From contig JADJZB010000026.1 in the NCBI GenBank assembly GCA_016719485.1, forward strand, positions 1 through 64,000: 64,000 nt of DNA, read 5' to 3'. The notes beneath the pieces are model-generated. The model did not search any database. It saw only the letters and a program-made list of their open reading frames with translations, and was not told the DNA's origin. Source of the stretch: Holophagales bacterium. Its GTDB lineage: Bacteria > Acidobacteriota > Thermoanaerobaculia > UBA5066. The position numbers were made by a program, and so were the translations under genes. Below are positions 29,092 through 37,777 of this stretch, piece by piece. Each line of letters begins with the position of its first letter. Position 1 is the first letter of the stretch.

Positions 29092-30063
29092 ATGGCCCAC
29101 CCCGTCAAGGACCCGATCAACTGGCTCTACCCCGAGATCGAGCCGTATCGCACCGGCCGCCTTCGCGTCTCCGACGTGCACGAGCTCCACTTCGAGGAGT
29201 GCGGGAACCCCGCCGGGAAGCCCGTCGTCTTCCTGCACGGCGGACCCGGCGGCGGGACCGACGGGAAGATGCGGCGCTTCTTCCACCCGGAGAAGTACCG
29301 GATCGTCCTCTTCGACCAGCGCGGCAGCGGGAAGAGCACGCCGCACGCGAGCCTCGAGGCGAACACGACGTGGGACCTCGTCGAGGACACCGAGAAGGTC
29401 CGCGAGCACCTCGGCATCGCGAAGTGGCAGGTCTTCGGCGGCTCCTGGGGCTCGACGCTCGCCCTCGCCTACGCCGAAAGGCACCCCGACCGGGTCACCG
29501 AGCTCGTCCTGCGCGGGATCTTCCTGCTCCGCAGGAAGGAGATCGAGTGGTTCTACCAGGAGGGGGCCTCGATCCTCTTCCCCGACGCCTGGGAGCCCTA
29601 CCTCGCGCACATCCCCGAGTCCGAGCGCGGCGACATGGTCGCGGCGTACCACCGGCGCCTGACGAGCGACGACCCCGGCGTCCGCCTCGCCGCCGCGAAG
29701 ATCTGGAGCGGCTGGGAGGGGGCGACGTCGAAGCTCCTCCCCGACGCGGCCTTCACGGGGCACTACGAGGAGGACGAGTTCGCCCTCGCCTTCGCGCGGA
29801 TCGAGGCCCACTACTTCCAGAACCGCGGCTTCTTCGAGGTCGACGACCAGCTCCTGCGCGACGTGGGCCGGATCCGGCACATTCCCGCGGTCATCGTCCA
29901 GGGCCGCTACGACGTCGTCTGCCCGATCTTCAGCGCCTGGGCGCTTCACCGCGCCTGGCCCGAAGCCGACTTCATCGTCACGCCCGACTCCGGCCACAGC
30001 GCCTTCGAGGCGCCGAACAGCCGGGCCCTCGTCGCCGCGACGGACCGCTTCGCCAGCCTCTGA
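29092..30063 (+). CDS. pip: Proline iminopeptidase
   Basis: The start at 29092 has GGAGG five bases upstream; a Met six codons earlier is less well placed. The 323-residue alpha/beta-hydrolase carries the family hallmarks: FLHGGPGGG (oxyanion loop), FDQRGSGKSTPHA, nucleophile GGSWGSTLALAY, VVCPIFSAW near the catalytic Asp, and late His in DSGHSAFE. It cleaves N-terminal Pro from peptides in the cytoplasm. With the exported S9 and M16 peptidases it forms a peptide-use cluster. Confidence 0.93.
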   Translation: MAHPVKDPINWLYPEIEPYRTGRLRVSDVHELHFEECGNPAGKPVVFLHGGPGGGTDGKMRRFFHPEKYRIVLFDQRGSGKSTPHASLEANTTWDLVEDTEKVREHLGIAKWQVFGGSWGSTLALAYAERHPDRVTELVLRGIFLLRRKEIEWFYQEGASILFPDAWEPYLAHIPESERGDMVAAYHRRLTSDDPGVRLAAAKIWSGWEGATSKLLPDAAFTGHYEEDEFALAFARIEAHYFQNRGFFEVDDQLLRDVGRIRHIPAVIVQGRYDVVCPIFSAWALHRAWPEADFIVTPDSGHSAFEAPNSRALVAATDRFASL

Positions 30064-30083
30064 CCCTGACCCGGCAGCCCGAT

Positions 30084-30115
30084 GCGCGCCGGGCGGCATC
30101 CGCCGCCCGGCGCGC
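30084..30115. repeat. 13-bp perfect GC-rich hairpin
   Basis: The arms 30084-30096 and 30103-30115 are exact reverse complements with a six-base loop. It is 20 bp after the pip stop and has no T tract, so a terminator role is only possible. It abuts the half-copy of repeat family A. Confidence 0.6.
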
Positions 30116-30141
30116 AGAGTGTAGAGCGTAGACCAGACCCC
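30112..30141. repeat. Half copy of palindromic repeat family A
   Basis: The 30 bases match the right arm of the complete palindrome at 31307-31336 at 27 positions by my count. No second arm is present. Confidence 0.7.
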
Positions 30142-30170
30142 ATCCTTGGGTCCGTGGATATCATGCGGGC

Positions 30171-31268
30171 GTGCTTGGGGTATCGCTCGCGTTGGCGTTC
30201 TTCGCGCTCCTCTTCCGGCTCGTCTCCCCTTCCGAGATCCGCGCGCTCCTCGATCTCCACCTTCTCTCGCTCTTCCTCGTCCTGATCCTGGCGGTCGAGT
30301 GCCTGAAGCGTTCGGGCCTCGTCGAGGCCGTCGTCGGGAAGGTCCTTTCGCGCGTCCGATCCGAGCGGACGCTCGCCGTCGCCGCGATCCTCACGACCGG
30401 GGCGGTGTCGGCGATGGTGACGAACGACGTCGCGCTCCTGCTCGTCGTCCCCTTCACGCTCGCCTTCGAGAAGGTCGCGCCGGAGTTCGACCCGCTCCGC
30501 GTCGTCGTCCTCGAGATCCAGGCCGCGAACCTCCTCGGTTGCCTCACGCCGACGGGCAACCCCCAGAACCTCCTGCTCTTCTCGCGCGGCGGCTTCACGA
30601 CGGCGGGGTTCTTCGCGGCGCAGCTTCCGTGGGTCGCGGGAATGGCCGTCGCCACGCTCGCCCTCGTCCCGATCCTCGTCCCGCGTCGTCCGCTGCCCGC
30701 GCCGCCGGAGACGGAGCGCCCCGTCGAGCCGCGGCTCGCGACCGCAGGCCTCTTCCTCCTCTCACTCCAGCTCCTCGCGATCTCGCAGGCGATCCCGCGG
30801 CTCGCACCCCTCGTCGCCGCCGTTCCCGCCGCCGCCCTCCTCGGGCGCGGTCTCCTGAAGACCGACTTCACGCTGCTCGGCGTCTTCTCCGCCCTCTTCG
30901 TCGGCGTCGAGGGGCTCCGCCGCTCGGCGCTCTTTACGGCGCTCGACCCCGTCGCGCTTCTCGGCGCGACGCCCGCAGGCTTCGTCCTCTCGGGCGCGCT
31001 CCTCTCGCAGATCGTCTCGAACGTCCCGGCGGCGATCCTCCTCGCCCCCGAAGCGGCGCAGGCGGGGGGCGGGGTCCTCTTCACCGCGCTCCTCTACGGC
31101 GTGAACGCCGGAGGTTGCGGAACCCCGATCTCATCCCTCGCGAACCTGATCGGCGCCGACCTCTACCTCCGCGGACGCGCCCATCGCGCCCCGTTCTGGA
31201 GGGTCTTCCTGGCTGTGTCGTTCGCGCTTCTCACCGTCGCGGTCGCCCTCTCGCTCGCCCTGGCCTGA
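30171..31268 (+). CDS. ArsB/NhaD/SLC13-superfamily membrane permease
   Basis: The 365-residue protein (GTG start at 30171) has about ten hydrophobic segments. The two pseudo-symmetric hairpin motifs of the ion-transporter superfamily are visible: TNDVALLLVVPFTLAFE with TPTGNPQNLLLFS in the first half, and SQIVSNVPAAILLAPEAA with NAGGCGTPISSLANLIGADLY in the second. Such proteins move arsenite, dicarboxylates, sulfate or Na+/H+. At 365 residues it is shorter than most (about 420-450). No arsenic or phosphate genes flank it, so the substrate is undetermined. Confidence 0.82.
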   Translation: MLGVSLALAFFALLFRLVSPSEIRALLDLHLLSLFLVLILAVECLKRSGLVEAVVGKVLSRVRSERTLAVAAILTTGAVSAMVTNDVALLLVVPFTLAFEKVAPEFDPLRVVVLEIQAANLLGCLTPTGNPQNLLLFSRGGFTTAGFFAAQLPWVAGMAVATLALVPILVPRRPLPAPPETERPVEPRLATAGLFLLSLQLLAISQAIPRLAPLVAAVPAAALLGRGLLKTDFTLLGVFSALFVGVEGLRRSALFTALDPVALLGATPAGFVLSGALLSQIVSNVPAAILLAPEAAQAGGGVLFTALLYGVNAGGCGTPISSLANLIGADLYLRGRAHRAPFWRVFLAVSFALLTVAVALSLALA

Positions 31269-31272
31269 GGGG

Positions 31273-31336
31273 GGGGTCAGGTCTACCTTCTACACTCTGC
31301 GCACGGGCGCAGAGTGTAGAAGGTAGACCTGACCCC
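31273..31336. repeat. Complete palindromic repeat of family A
   Basis: The 30-base arms 31273-31302 and 31307-31336 are exact reverse complements around the loop ACGG. It fills the gap between two convergent genes (stop at 31268, opposite stop at 31357), where it could act as a bidirectional transcription barrier. The outer GGGGTCAGGTCT recurs at 28989. Confidence 0.9.
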
Positions 31337-31356
31337 ATGATTCTGCCCCCCGGGCT

Positions 31357-32634
31357 CTATTCCCAGCGGAGGGCTTCGATGGGGTCGAGGCGGGCGGCCT
31401 TGAGGGCGGGGTAGAGGCCGAAGAAGAGGCCGATGGAGAGGCTGACGCCGAGGCCGAGGAGGACGCTCCAGAGCGGCGTCGCGGTCTTGAGCGGCGAGAC
31501 GGCCCCGACCACGAGGGCCGTCAGGAGGCCGAGGCCGACGCCGACCGCCCCGCCCAGGCCCGTGAGCGTCATCGCTTCCGTCAGGAACTGGAGGCTGATG
31601 TCGCGCCTGAGCGCCCCGACGGACTTGCGCAGGCCGATCTCCTTGGTCCGTTCGGTGACGGAGACGAGCATGATGTTCATGACGCCGACGCCGCCGACGA
31701 GGAGCGCGATGGCGGCGATGAAGACCATGACCCCCGAGATCGCGTTCGTGACCGCCGTCATCTGGGTGATCATCTTCTCGGCGGTGAAGATGGCGAAGTC
31801 GTTCGGTTTGTTGAACGGCACCTTCCGCCGGGCCCGGAGGATGTTCGTCCCTTCCTCGATCGCGTTCGGGATCAGCTCGGGTGACCTCGGGATCGTGGCG
31901 ATGTGGAGGGTGTCGCCGCCCGAGTTCTTGATCTGAGGGAAGAAGACGTCGAAGGTCGTGATCGGGATCAGGATGAAGTTGTCGGGGCTGCCGCCCATCT
32001 GCGAGCCCTTCTTCTCGAGAACGCCGACGATCAGGACCCGCCGCCCGTTGATCGTGATCGGCTTCCCCACCGGGTCCTTCCCCTCGAAGAGCGCGTCGAC
32101 GACGTCCCACCCGACGACGGCGACGTCGGTGGCGTGCTGGACGTCGACGTCGGTGATGTTCCGTCCGTCCTGCATCGTCCAGTTGTTGCAGACGAGGTAG
32201 CTCTGGGTGCCGCCCGAGACCGTCGGCGAGTTCGCTTCCTTCCCGTTCCCCTTCACCTTCGAGCCGCCCCAGAGGTAGCGCTCGGGCGAGACGGCGGCGA
32301 TGGAGGGGGCGAGGCGGGCGATGGCCTCGGCGTCCTCGATCGTGAGGTCCTTGCGGTTGCGCTCTTCCTCGGGAGGCCGGTGGCCGCCGCCGAAGAAGCG
32401 GGGCTCGAACTTCTGGAACTGGACGAGCGTCGTGCCGAACGACGAGAAGGCGGCCATCGTCGACCGGTTGAAGCCGGTCACGAGCGCGACCATGGCGATG
32501 ACGGTCCAGACCCCGATGACGATGCCGACGATCGTCAGGAAGGCGCGCAGCTTGTGCGCGCGCAGGGCGATGGACGCGAAGCGGAGGTTCTCTCCCAGCG
32601 TGCGGCGGAGGCCGTCGAAGAAGCGCTCACTCAT
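31357..32634 (-). CDS. MacB/FtsX-type ABC transporter permease
   Basis: The 425-residue protein has an N-terminal membrane segment (LRAFLTIVGIVIGVWTVIAMVALV), a periplasmic MacB_PCD domain and three C-terminal membrane segments with VGGVGVMNIMLVSVTERTKEIGLRKSVGA. This is the fold of mechanotransmission-type permeases. It overlaps the stop of the preceding permease gene by eight bases. It carries no nucleotide-binding domain. Confidence 0.9.
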   Translation of the reverse strand: MSERFFDGLRRTLGENLRFASIALRAHKLRAFLTIVGIVIGVWTVIAMVALVTGFNRSTMAAFSSFGTTLVQFQKFEPRFFGGGHRPPEEERNRKDLTIEDAEAIARLAPSIAAVSPERYLWGGSKVKGNGKEANSPTVSGGTQSYLVCNNWTMQDGRNITDVDVQHATDVAVVGWDVVDALFEGKDPVGKPITINGRRVLIVGVLEKKGSQMGGSPDNFILIPITTFDVFFPQIKNSGGDTLHIATIPRSPELIPNAIEEGTNILRARRKVPFNKPNDFAIFTAEKMITQMTAVTNAISGVMVFIAAIALLVGGVGVMNIMLVSVTERTKEIGLRKSVGALRRDISLQFLTEAMTLTGLGGAVGVGLGLLTALVVGAVSPLKTATPLWSVLLGLGVSLSIGLFFGLYPALKAARLDPIEALRWE

Positions 32635-33847
32635 AGCGAAGGGCCTCGATCGGCGGCAGGCGCGACGCCTTGACCGCCGGGAAGACGCCGGCGAGAAGGC
32701 CGGTGAGCGTGGCGAGCGTGAGGCCCGTGAGGATCAGGCCGGGGGTCACGAGCGTCGGAAGGGGCGAGAACGCGTTGATGAGGGACGAGATGATCCATCC
32801 GAAGAGGACGCCGACGGCGCCGCCGCCGAGGGAGAGGAGGGCCGCCTCGAGGAGGAACTGGCGGCGGATGTCGCGCTTCTTCGCGCCGATGGCGAGGCGG
32901 ATGCCGATCTCCTTCGTCCTCTCGACGACGGAGACGAGCATGATGTTCGCGATGACGATCGCCCCGACGACGAGCGAGATGCCGCTGATGAAGACGAGGA
33001 GGGCGAAGGCGCCGGCCGAGATCGAGCGCCAGACGACCTGGATCGCCTCGGCCGTGACGAACGAGACCGGGTCGGGGGCCGAGGGCGCGGTCTTGCGGAG
33101 CGCCCGGAAGATGGCGCGCGCCTCGTCCATCGAGGCCGGAATCCCTTCGACGCCGCCCCTGGCCTTCACGTAGATCGACAGCCCCCGCCGCGCGCCCCAG
33201 GCCTTCGCGAGAGCTTCGCGCGGGACGTAGACGACGTTGTCCTGGCTCTGCCCGAAGGCGGAACCCTGCTTGACGAGGAGGCCGACGACGCGGAACGGGA
33301 TCCCGTCGATCGAGATCGTCCGGCCGACCGGGTCGAGCCGCGGGTAGAGTTCGTCGCGGACCTCCGTCCCGATGACGGCGACGAAGGCGCGCCGCTCGTT
33401 CTCCGACTCGGTGAAGAAGCGCCCGAGGTCGACGTCGAGGTTGGAGAGCTCGGCGACGTTCGCCGTCACGCCCGAGATCTGGACGTCGGAGAGGCGCCTG
33501 CTTCCCGACCTCACCGGGCGGGTGGTTCCCGAGCGGGCGCCCACCATGGCCGCGGTCTTCGAGAGGCGCTGGAACATCTCGAAGTCGCTCTTCTGGATCC
33601 GCTTCCGCTTCAACGCCTCGAGGAACCCGTCCCGGGTCGTGATGATGCCGAAGCGCTCGATCGTGTAGACGTCGGGGGAAAGGGAGAAGAGCTTCGTCGC
33701 GACGTAGTTGTTGAGACCCTGGATGACCGACACCACCGCGATGACGGTCATCACCCCGATGATGACGCCGAGGAGCGTCAGGAACGACCGCAGCTTGTGG
33801 GCGCTGATGGCCCGCCAGGCGACGCGGAGGAGCTCCCCGTTCAGCAT
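32627..33847 (-). CDS. MacB/FtsX-type ABC transporter permease, paralogue
   Basis: The 406-residue protein has the same plan as the next gene: LRSFLTLLGVIIGVMTVIAVVSV near the N-terminus, a periplasmic domain and the C-terminal segment VVGAIVIANIMLVSVVERTKEIGIRLAIGAK. The two permeases probably form a heterodimer. It starts nine bases after the adaptor gene. It also lacks an ATPase domain. Confidence 0.9.
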   Translation of the reverse strand: MLNGELLRVAWRAISAHKLRSFLTLLGVIIGVMTVIAVVSVIQGLNNYVATKLFSLSPDVYTIERFGIITTRDGFLEALKRKRIQKSDFEMFQRLSKTAAMVGARSGTTRPVRSGSRRLSDVQISGVTANVAELSNLDVDLGRFFTESENERRAFVAVIGTEVRDELYPRLDPVGRTISIDGIPFRVVGLLVKQGSAFGQSQDNVVYVPREALAKAWGARRGLSIYVKARGGVEGIPASMDEARAIFRALRKTAPSAPDPVSFVTAEAIQVVWRSISAGAFALLVFISGISLVVGAIVIANIMLVSVVERTKEIGIRLAIGAKKRDIRRQFLLEAALLSLGGGAVGVLFGWIISSLINAFSPLPTLVTPGLILTGLTLATLTGLLAGVFPAVKASRLPPIEALRYE

Positions 33848-33856
33848 GTCGACGGT

Positions 33857-35137
33857 CTACGAGCTCTTCTCGTCCCGCGGGACGCCGCTGTTGTCCACCT
33901 TCACGCGGTCGCCGATCCGGAGGGCCCGGAGCGCCCGGAACGGGCCGGAGACGATCTCGTCGCCCTCCTTCAGCCCCTCGACGATCTCGATCTGGAGCTC
34001 GGCCGTGATGCCGGTCTTCACCTTCCGGAAGTCGACCTTGCCGTCCTTGTCGACGACGAAGACCCCCTCGACGTCCTTCTTCTTTTCCTTGTCTTCGGCG
34101 GACGGGGTCGGGGTCGGGGCCGGCTTCTTCCCCTTCTCGACGCGCTTGAGCGAAGACTCCTCGGCGACGACGAGCGCCGGAATCGGGATCGCGAGGGCGC
34201 CGGGCCGCTTGTCGGTCTCGATCTCTCCCGAGACGGAGAAACCGGGGCGGATGGCGGCGGGCGGGTCCTTCAGCTGGACCTTGACCTTGAAATTGACGGC
34301 CGTGGCGTCGGTCCCGAGCGCCGACTTCGTGATCGGGCTGCCGCCGATCTCGGTCACGACCCCCTCGTACTTCTTGTCCGGCCAGGCGTCGAGCGTCAGC
34401 TTCGCCTTCTGGCCCACTTTCACGTTCGGGATGTCGGTCTCGTCGACCTCCATCTCCGCCTCGACGATCGACATGTCGGAGATCGTCAGGAGAACGGTGC
34501 CGGGGTTGTTCATCGTGCCGACGACGGCGTTCTCGCCCTGTTCGACGGGGCGCGCCGTGACGATGCCGTTCATCGGCGCGACGAGGGTCGTCTTGCCGAG
34601 GGAGTCCCTGCTGCCGAGGAGCTGGGCGCGGGCCTGCTCGATCCGCCGCTCCACCGCGTTGAGCGAGGCGATTCCGGCGTCGAGCTGGAGCTTGGCCTTC
34701 TGCATGACCTGCTCGGATGTGATCTTCGCCTCGAAGTTCTTCCGCTCGCGGTCGTAGTCGCGCCGGGCCTGCTCCACCGTCGCCCGGTCCGCCTCGCGCT
34801 GGGCGAAGAGGGCCTCGAGGTTCGCCTGCTGCGCCTTCGTGGAGGCGTCGTACTGGGCCTTGTCGATCTGAAGGAGGAAGTCCCCCTTCTTCACGAGGTC
34901 TCCCTCCTCGACGGCGAGGTTGACGATCTGGCCCATGACCTGGGAAGAGATCTCGACCTTGGTTTTCGCCTGGACGCGTCCGTTGCAGCTGACGGTCGAG
35001 ACCAGGTCCGACTTCCCCACCTTCGCGGTGGTGACGCGGGTGAGGTTCCGGTCCTTGCCGGCGACGGAAGCGACGATGACGAGGGCGACGACGACAACGG
35101 CGACCGCCCCGAGGATCCATTTCAGCCGGGAGCTCAT
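33857..35137 (-). CDS. MacA-like periplasmic adaptor (membrane fusion protein)
   Basis: The 426-residue protein has an N-terminal anchor (LKWILGAVAVVVVALVIVASVAG), a lipoyl/barrel-sandwich half VSCNGRVQAKTKVEISSQVMG, a long helical hairpin with an Asp-Arg-Glu-rich coiled coil, the second lipoyl half (LVAPMNGIVTARPVEQGENAV) and beta-barrel domains. A Lys/Pro-rich insert (KKPAPTPTPSAEDKEKKKD) lies in the C-terminal part. It links an inner-membrane transporter to a TolC-type channel. The permeases follow immediately. Confidence 0.9.
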   Translation of the reverse strand: MSSRLKWILGAVAVVVVALVIVASVAGKDRNLTRVTTAKVGKSDLVSTVSCNGRVQAKTKVEISSQVMGQIVNLAVEEGDLVKKGDFLLQIDKAQYDASTKAQQANLEALFAQREADRATVEQARRDYDRERKNFEAKITSEQVMQKAKLQLDAGIASLNAVERRIEQARAQLLGSRDSLGKTTLVAPMNGIVTARPVEQGENAVVGTMNNPGTVLLTISDMSIVEAEMEVDETDIPNVKVGQKAKLTLDAWPDKKYEGVVTEIGGSPITKSALGTDATAVNFKVKVQLKDPPAAIRPGFSVSGEIETDKRPGALAIPIPALVVAEESSLKRVEKGKKPAPTPTPSAEDKEKKKDVEGVFVVDKDGKVDFRKVKTGITAELQIEIVEGLKEGDEIVSGPFRALRALRIGDRVKVDNSGVPRDEKSS

Positions 35138-35279
35138 CTGTCTCGCATTCCTTTCGAAAGGGGCGCCGGAGGGCGCCAGAAGGTGATTACGCAGGAAGGC
35201 CCTCCCGAGTTTCCCGACCGGGGGGCCACCCGGGACGGAAAGCCCCCGATTCGAGGGTGTTACGGCGGCCCGGGAGGCC

Positions 35280-36197
35280 TCAGCCGGCGGCGACCCGGTT
35301 GCGCCCGCCCGCCTTGGCCCGGTAGAGGGCTTCGTCCGCGCGTCCGAGGAGCACGGCCGCCTCGAGAGGCTTCGGGGAGTCCTCGGTGGAGGCGACCCCG
35401 ATCGAGACGGTCAGGGCCACGTCGACGCTCTGGCCGAGGGGAAGGGCCTCCGTCGCCCGGCGGATCCGCTCCGCGACGAGGGCTGCGCCGACACGGCCCG
35501 TCATCGGCAGGAGGACCGCGAACTCCTCCCCCCCGATCCGGGCGGCGAGATCTCCCTTCCGGCAGCACCGGTTCAGGACCCGCGAGAAGCCCGCGAGGAC
35601 CTCGTCCCCGACGGCGTGGCCGTGGGTGTCGTTCACGCGCTTGAACTCGTCGAGGTCCATGAACAGAAGGCTCGCCGGGCGCTCGTGGCGGGCGACGCGG
35701 GCCACCTCTGCATCGAGAGCATCCAGGAACGCCCGCCGGTTCGCCAGGCCCGTCAGGGCGTCGGTCAGCGCGAGCTTCTCCAGGATCTCGTTCTTGGCCG
35801 CCAGCTCGCCGAGGGCCTTCTGGAGCCGCAGCCCCACCCTCACCCGGGCGTTCAGCTCGACCGGGTCCACAGGCTTGACGAGGTAGTCGTCCGCACCGGT
35901 CTCGAGGCCCGTGACCTTCGCTTCCGTTTCCCCCCGGGCCGACAGCATGAGGACGTGCGTGAATCGCGTCTCGTCGCTGCCCTTGAGGATCCGGCAGAGG
36001 GTCAAGCCGTCCATTCGGGGCATCTGCCAGTCCGTCACGACGACGTCGGGCCGGCGGCTCCTCACCTTCGCGAGAGCCTCCTGTCCGTCGGCCGCCGAGT
36101 CGACGTCGCACCCCGCAGTGCCGAGGGCCTGCTCGAGGATCCTCCTCGAGAGTGGGTCGTCGTCGACGACGAGGACGCGGGGGCGGAACTCGGCCAC
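35280..36197 (-). CDS. Response regulator with diguanylate cyclase domain (REC-GGDEF)
   Basis: The 305-residue protein has a receiver domain (VLVVDDDPLSRR, phospho-Asp in VVVTDWQMPRMDG, Lys in DDYLVKPVD) at residues 7-125 and a GGDEF domain from about 140. The active-site loop reads GGEEF. An RxxD inhibitory site (RKGD) lies five residues before it, so it probably makes cyclic di-GMP and is product-inhibited. The start is GTG at 36197. Its kinase is not adjacent; the gene follows the tRNA-Ser pair by 31 bp. Confidence 0.93.
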   Translation of the reverse strand: MAEFRPRVLVVDDDPLSRRILEQALGTAGCDVDSAADGQEALAKVRSRRPDVVVTDWQMPRMDGLTLCRILKGSDETRFTHVLMLSARGETEAKVTGLETGADDYLVKPVDPVELNARVRVGLRLQKALGELAAKNEILEKLALTDALTGLANRRAFLDALDAEVARVARHERPASLLFMDLDEFKRVNDTHGHAVGDEVLAGFSRVLNRCCRKGDLAARIGGEEFAVLLPMTGRVGAALVAERIRRATEALPLGQSVDVALTVSIGVASTEDSPKPLEAAVLLGRADEALYRAKAGGRNRVAAG

Positions 36198-36228
36198 GGC
36201 TGCGATCGAATCTTGACACGGAGGGGGG

Positions 36229-36316
<88 letters not shown>

Positions 36317-36327
36317 GGCGGAGGAAC

Positions 36328-36420
36328 TGGCGGACAGGGGGGGATTCGAACCCCCGGTAGGCTTTTAAGGCCTACGACGGTTTAGCAAACCGTTGGATTA
36401 AGCCACTCTCCCACCTGTCC
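36328..36420 (-). tRNA. tRNA-Ser (anticodon GCT)
   Basis: The minus-strand sequence begins GGACAGGTGGGAGAGTGG. The anticodon loop is TTGCTAA (anticodon GCT), with a long variable arm, T loop TTCGAAT and encoded CCA, 93 nt in all. It decodes AGC/AGU. It lies 26 bp after the serS stop and 11 bp before the second tRNA-Ser. Confidence 0.95.
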
Positions 36421-36446
36421 GCTTCCCGCGGGGCGCGAATATTACC

Positions 36447-37739
36447 TCAGCCGGGCCGTCGGATCTCGGAGAGCCCTCCGCAGTACGGCCGGAGTGCTGC
36501 CGGGATCCCGACCGACCCGTCCTCCCGCTGGAAGTTCTCGAGGATCGCGACGAGCGTCCGCCCCACCGCCAGGCCCGACCCGTTGAGCGTGTGGACGTAC
36601 TCGTTGCGCGTCTTCCCGTCCGCGCCCGCCCTCTTCACGCGGATCGCGGCCCGGCGGGCCTGGAACGCCTCGAAGTTCGAGCAGGAGGAGATCTCGCGGT
36701 AGGCGTTCTGCCCCGGCAGCCAGACCTCCAGGTCGTAGGTCTTCGCCGAGGCGAACCCCATGTCGCCGCGGCACAGGACGACGCGACGGTACGGCAGCTC
36801 GAGCCGCTCCAGGACGGTCTCGGCGTCGCGGGTCAGCTGCTCGTGCGCCGCGGGGGAGTCCTCGGCCCGGGTGAACTTCACGAGCTCGACCTTGTCGAAC
36901 TGGTGCTGGCGAATGAGCCCCCGGGTGTCCTTCCCCGCCGCTCCGGCCTCGGCGCGAAAGCAGGGGGTGTAGGCGCAGTAGGAGATCGGGAGCTGCTCGT
37001 CCCGAAGGACCTCGTCGCGGTGGAGGTTCGTGACGGGCACCTCGGCCGTCGGGGCGAGGTACCAGTCGGTCCCCTGCAGGCGGAAGAGGTCCGCCTCGAA
37101 CTTCGGGAGCTGACCGGTCCCGAAGAGCGACGCGGCGTTCACGATGAACGGCGGCAGGACCTCGCGGTAGCCGTGCTCGCGGGTATGGAGGTCGAGCATG
37201 AAGGCGATCAGCGCGCGAGAGAGGAGCGAGGCCTCTCCCGAGAGGACGGTGAAGCGCGCACCGGTGACCTTGGCCGCCCGCTCGAAGTCCAGGATGCCGA
37301 GGTCGGGTCCGATCTCCCAGTGGGGCCTCGGCGTGAACGAGAAGGCCCCCGGCTCGCCCCACGTCTTCAGGACGGTGTTGCCGGTCTCGTCCTCCCCCTC
37401 GGGAACGCTCTCGTGCGGGACGTTCGGCAGGGCCTGCTCGATGGCGAAGAACTCGCTCTCGATCTCCTCGACCCTCTTCTCCTGCGCCGCGACGGAAACG
37501 CCGAGAGCCTTCGCCCGATCCATCTCGGCGGTGGCGTCTTCCTTCGCCTTCTTCTTGCGGCCCACCTCGGCCGAAAGCGTGTTCCGTTCCGCTTTCATCG
37601 CCTCGACGATGGTCAGGACGTGGCGGCGCTCGGCGTCCAGCTCCCCCCAGCGCGACAGGGACCCGGCATCGAACGTCCTGCTGCGCAGGAGGTGGGGTAT
37701 CTCGGTGAAGTGCGTGCGGAGGAAATCTCGAGCCAGCAT
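36447..37739 (-). CDS. serS: Seryl-tRNA synthetase
   Basis: The 430-residue protein has the N-terminal antiparallel coiled-coil arm (about residues 30-105) and the class-II catalytic core: LPPFIVNAASLFGTGQLPKFE, YLAPTAEVPVTNLH (motif-2 region entry), CFRAEAGAAGKDTRGLIRQHQFDKVE and, in motif 3, GSGLAVGRTLVAILENFQ. Length is normal. It charges tRNA-Ser in the cytoplasm. The two tRNA-Ser genes follow on the same strand. Confidence 0.97.
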   Translation of the reverse strand: MLARDFLRTHFTEIPHLLRSRTFDAGSLSRWGELDAERRHVLTIVEAMKAERNTLSAEVGRKKKAKEDATAEMDRAKALGVSVAAQEKRVEEIESEFFAIEQALPNVPHESVPEGEDETGNTVLKTWGEPGAFSFTPRPHWEIGPDLGILDFERAAKVTGARFTVLSGEASLLSRALIAFMLDLHTREHGYREVLPPFIVNAASLFGTGQLPKFEADLFRLQGTDWYLAPTAEVPVTNLHRDEVLRDEQLPISYCAYTPCFRAEAGAAGKDTRGLIRQHQFDKVELVKFTRAEDSPAAHEQLTRDAETVLERLELPYRRVVLCRGDMGFASAKTYDLEVWLPGQNAYREISSCSNFEAFQARRAAIRVKRAGADGKTRNEYVHTLNGSGLAVGRTLVAILENFQREDGSVGIPAALRPYCGGLSEIRRPG

Positions 37740-37777
37740 GGGAGGCGAATTCTACGGCGGCCCCGATAATCCGCCCG

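Noticed and set aside
30084..30115. GC hairpin after pip as an intrinsic terminator
   Set aside because: The stem is strong, but no T-rich tract follows on either strand, so I list it as a repeat only.
35138..35279. Missing ATPase gene or cyclic di-GMP riboswitch between the adaptor and GGDEF gene
   Set aside because: The gap is only 142 bp, no Walker motif appears in any frame, and I found no conserved riboswitch core.
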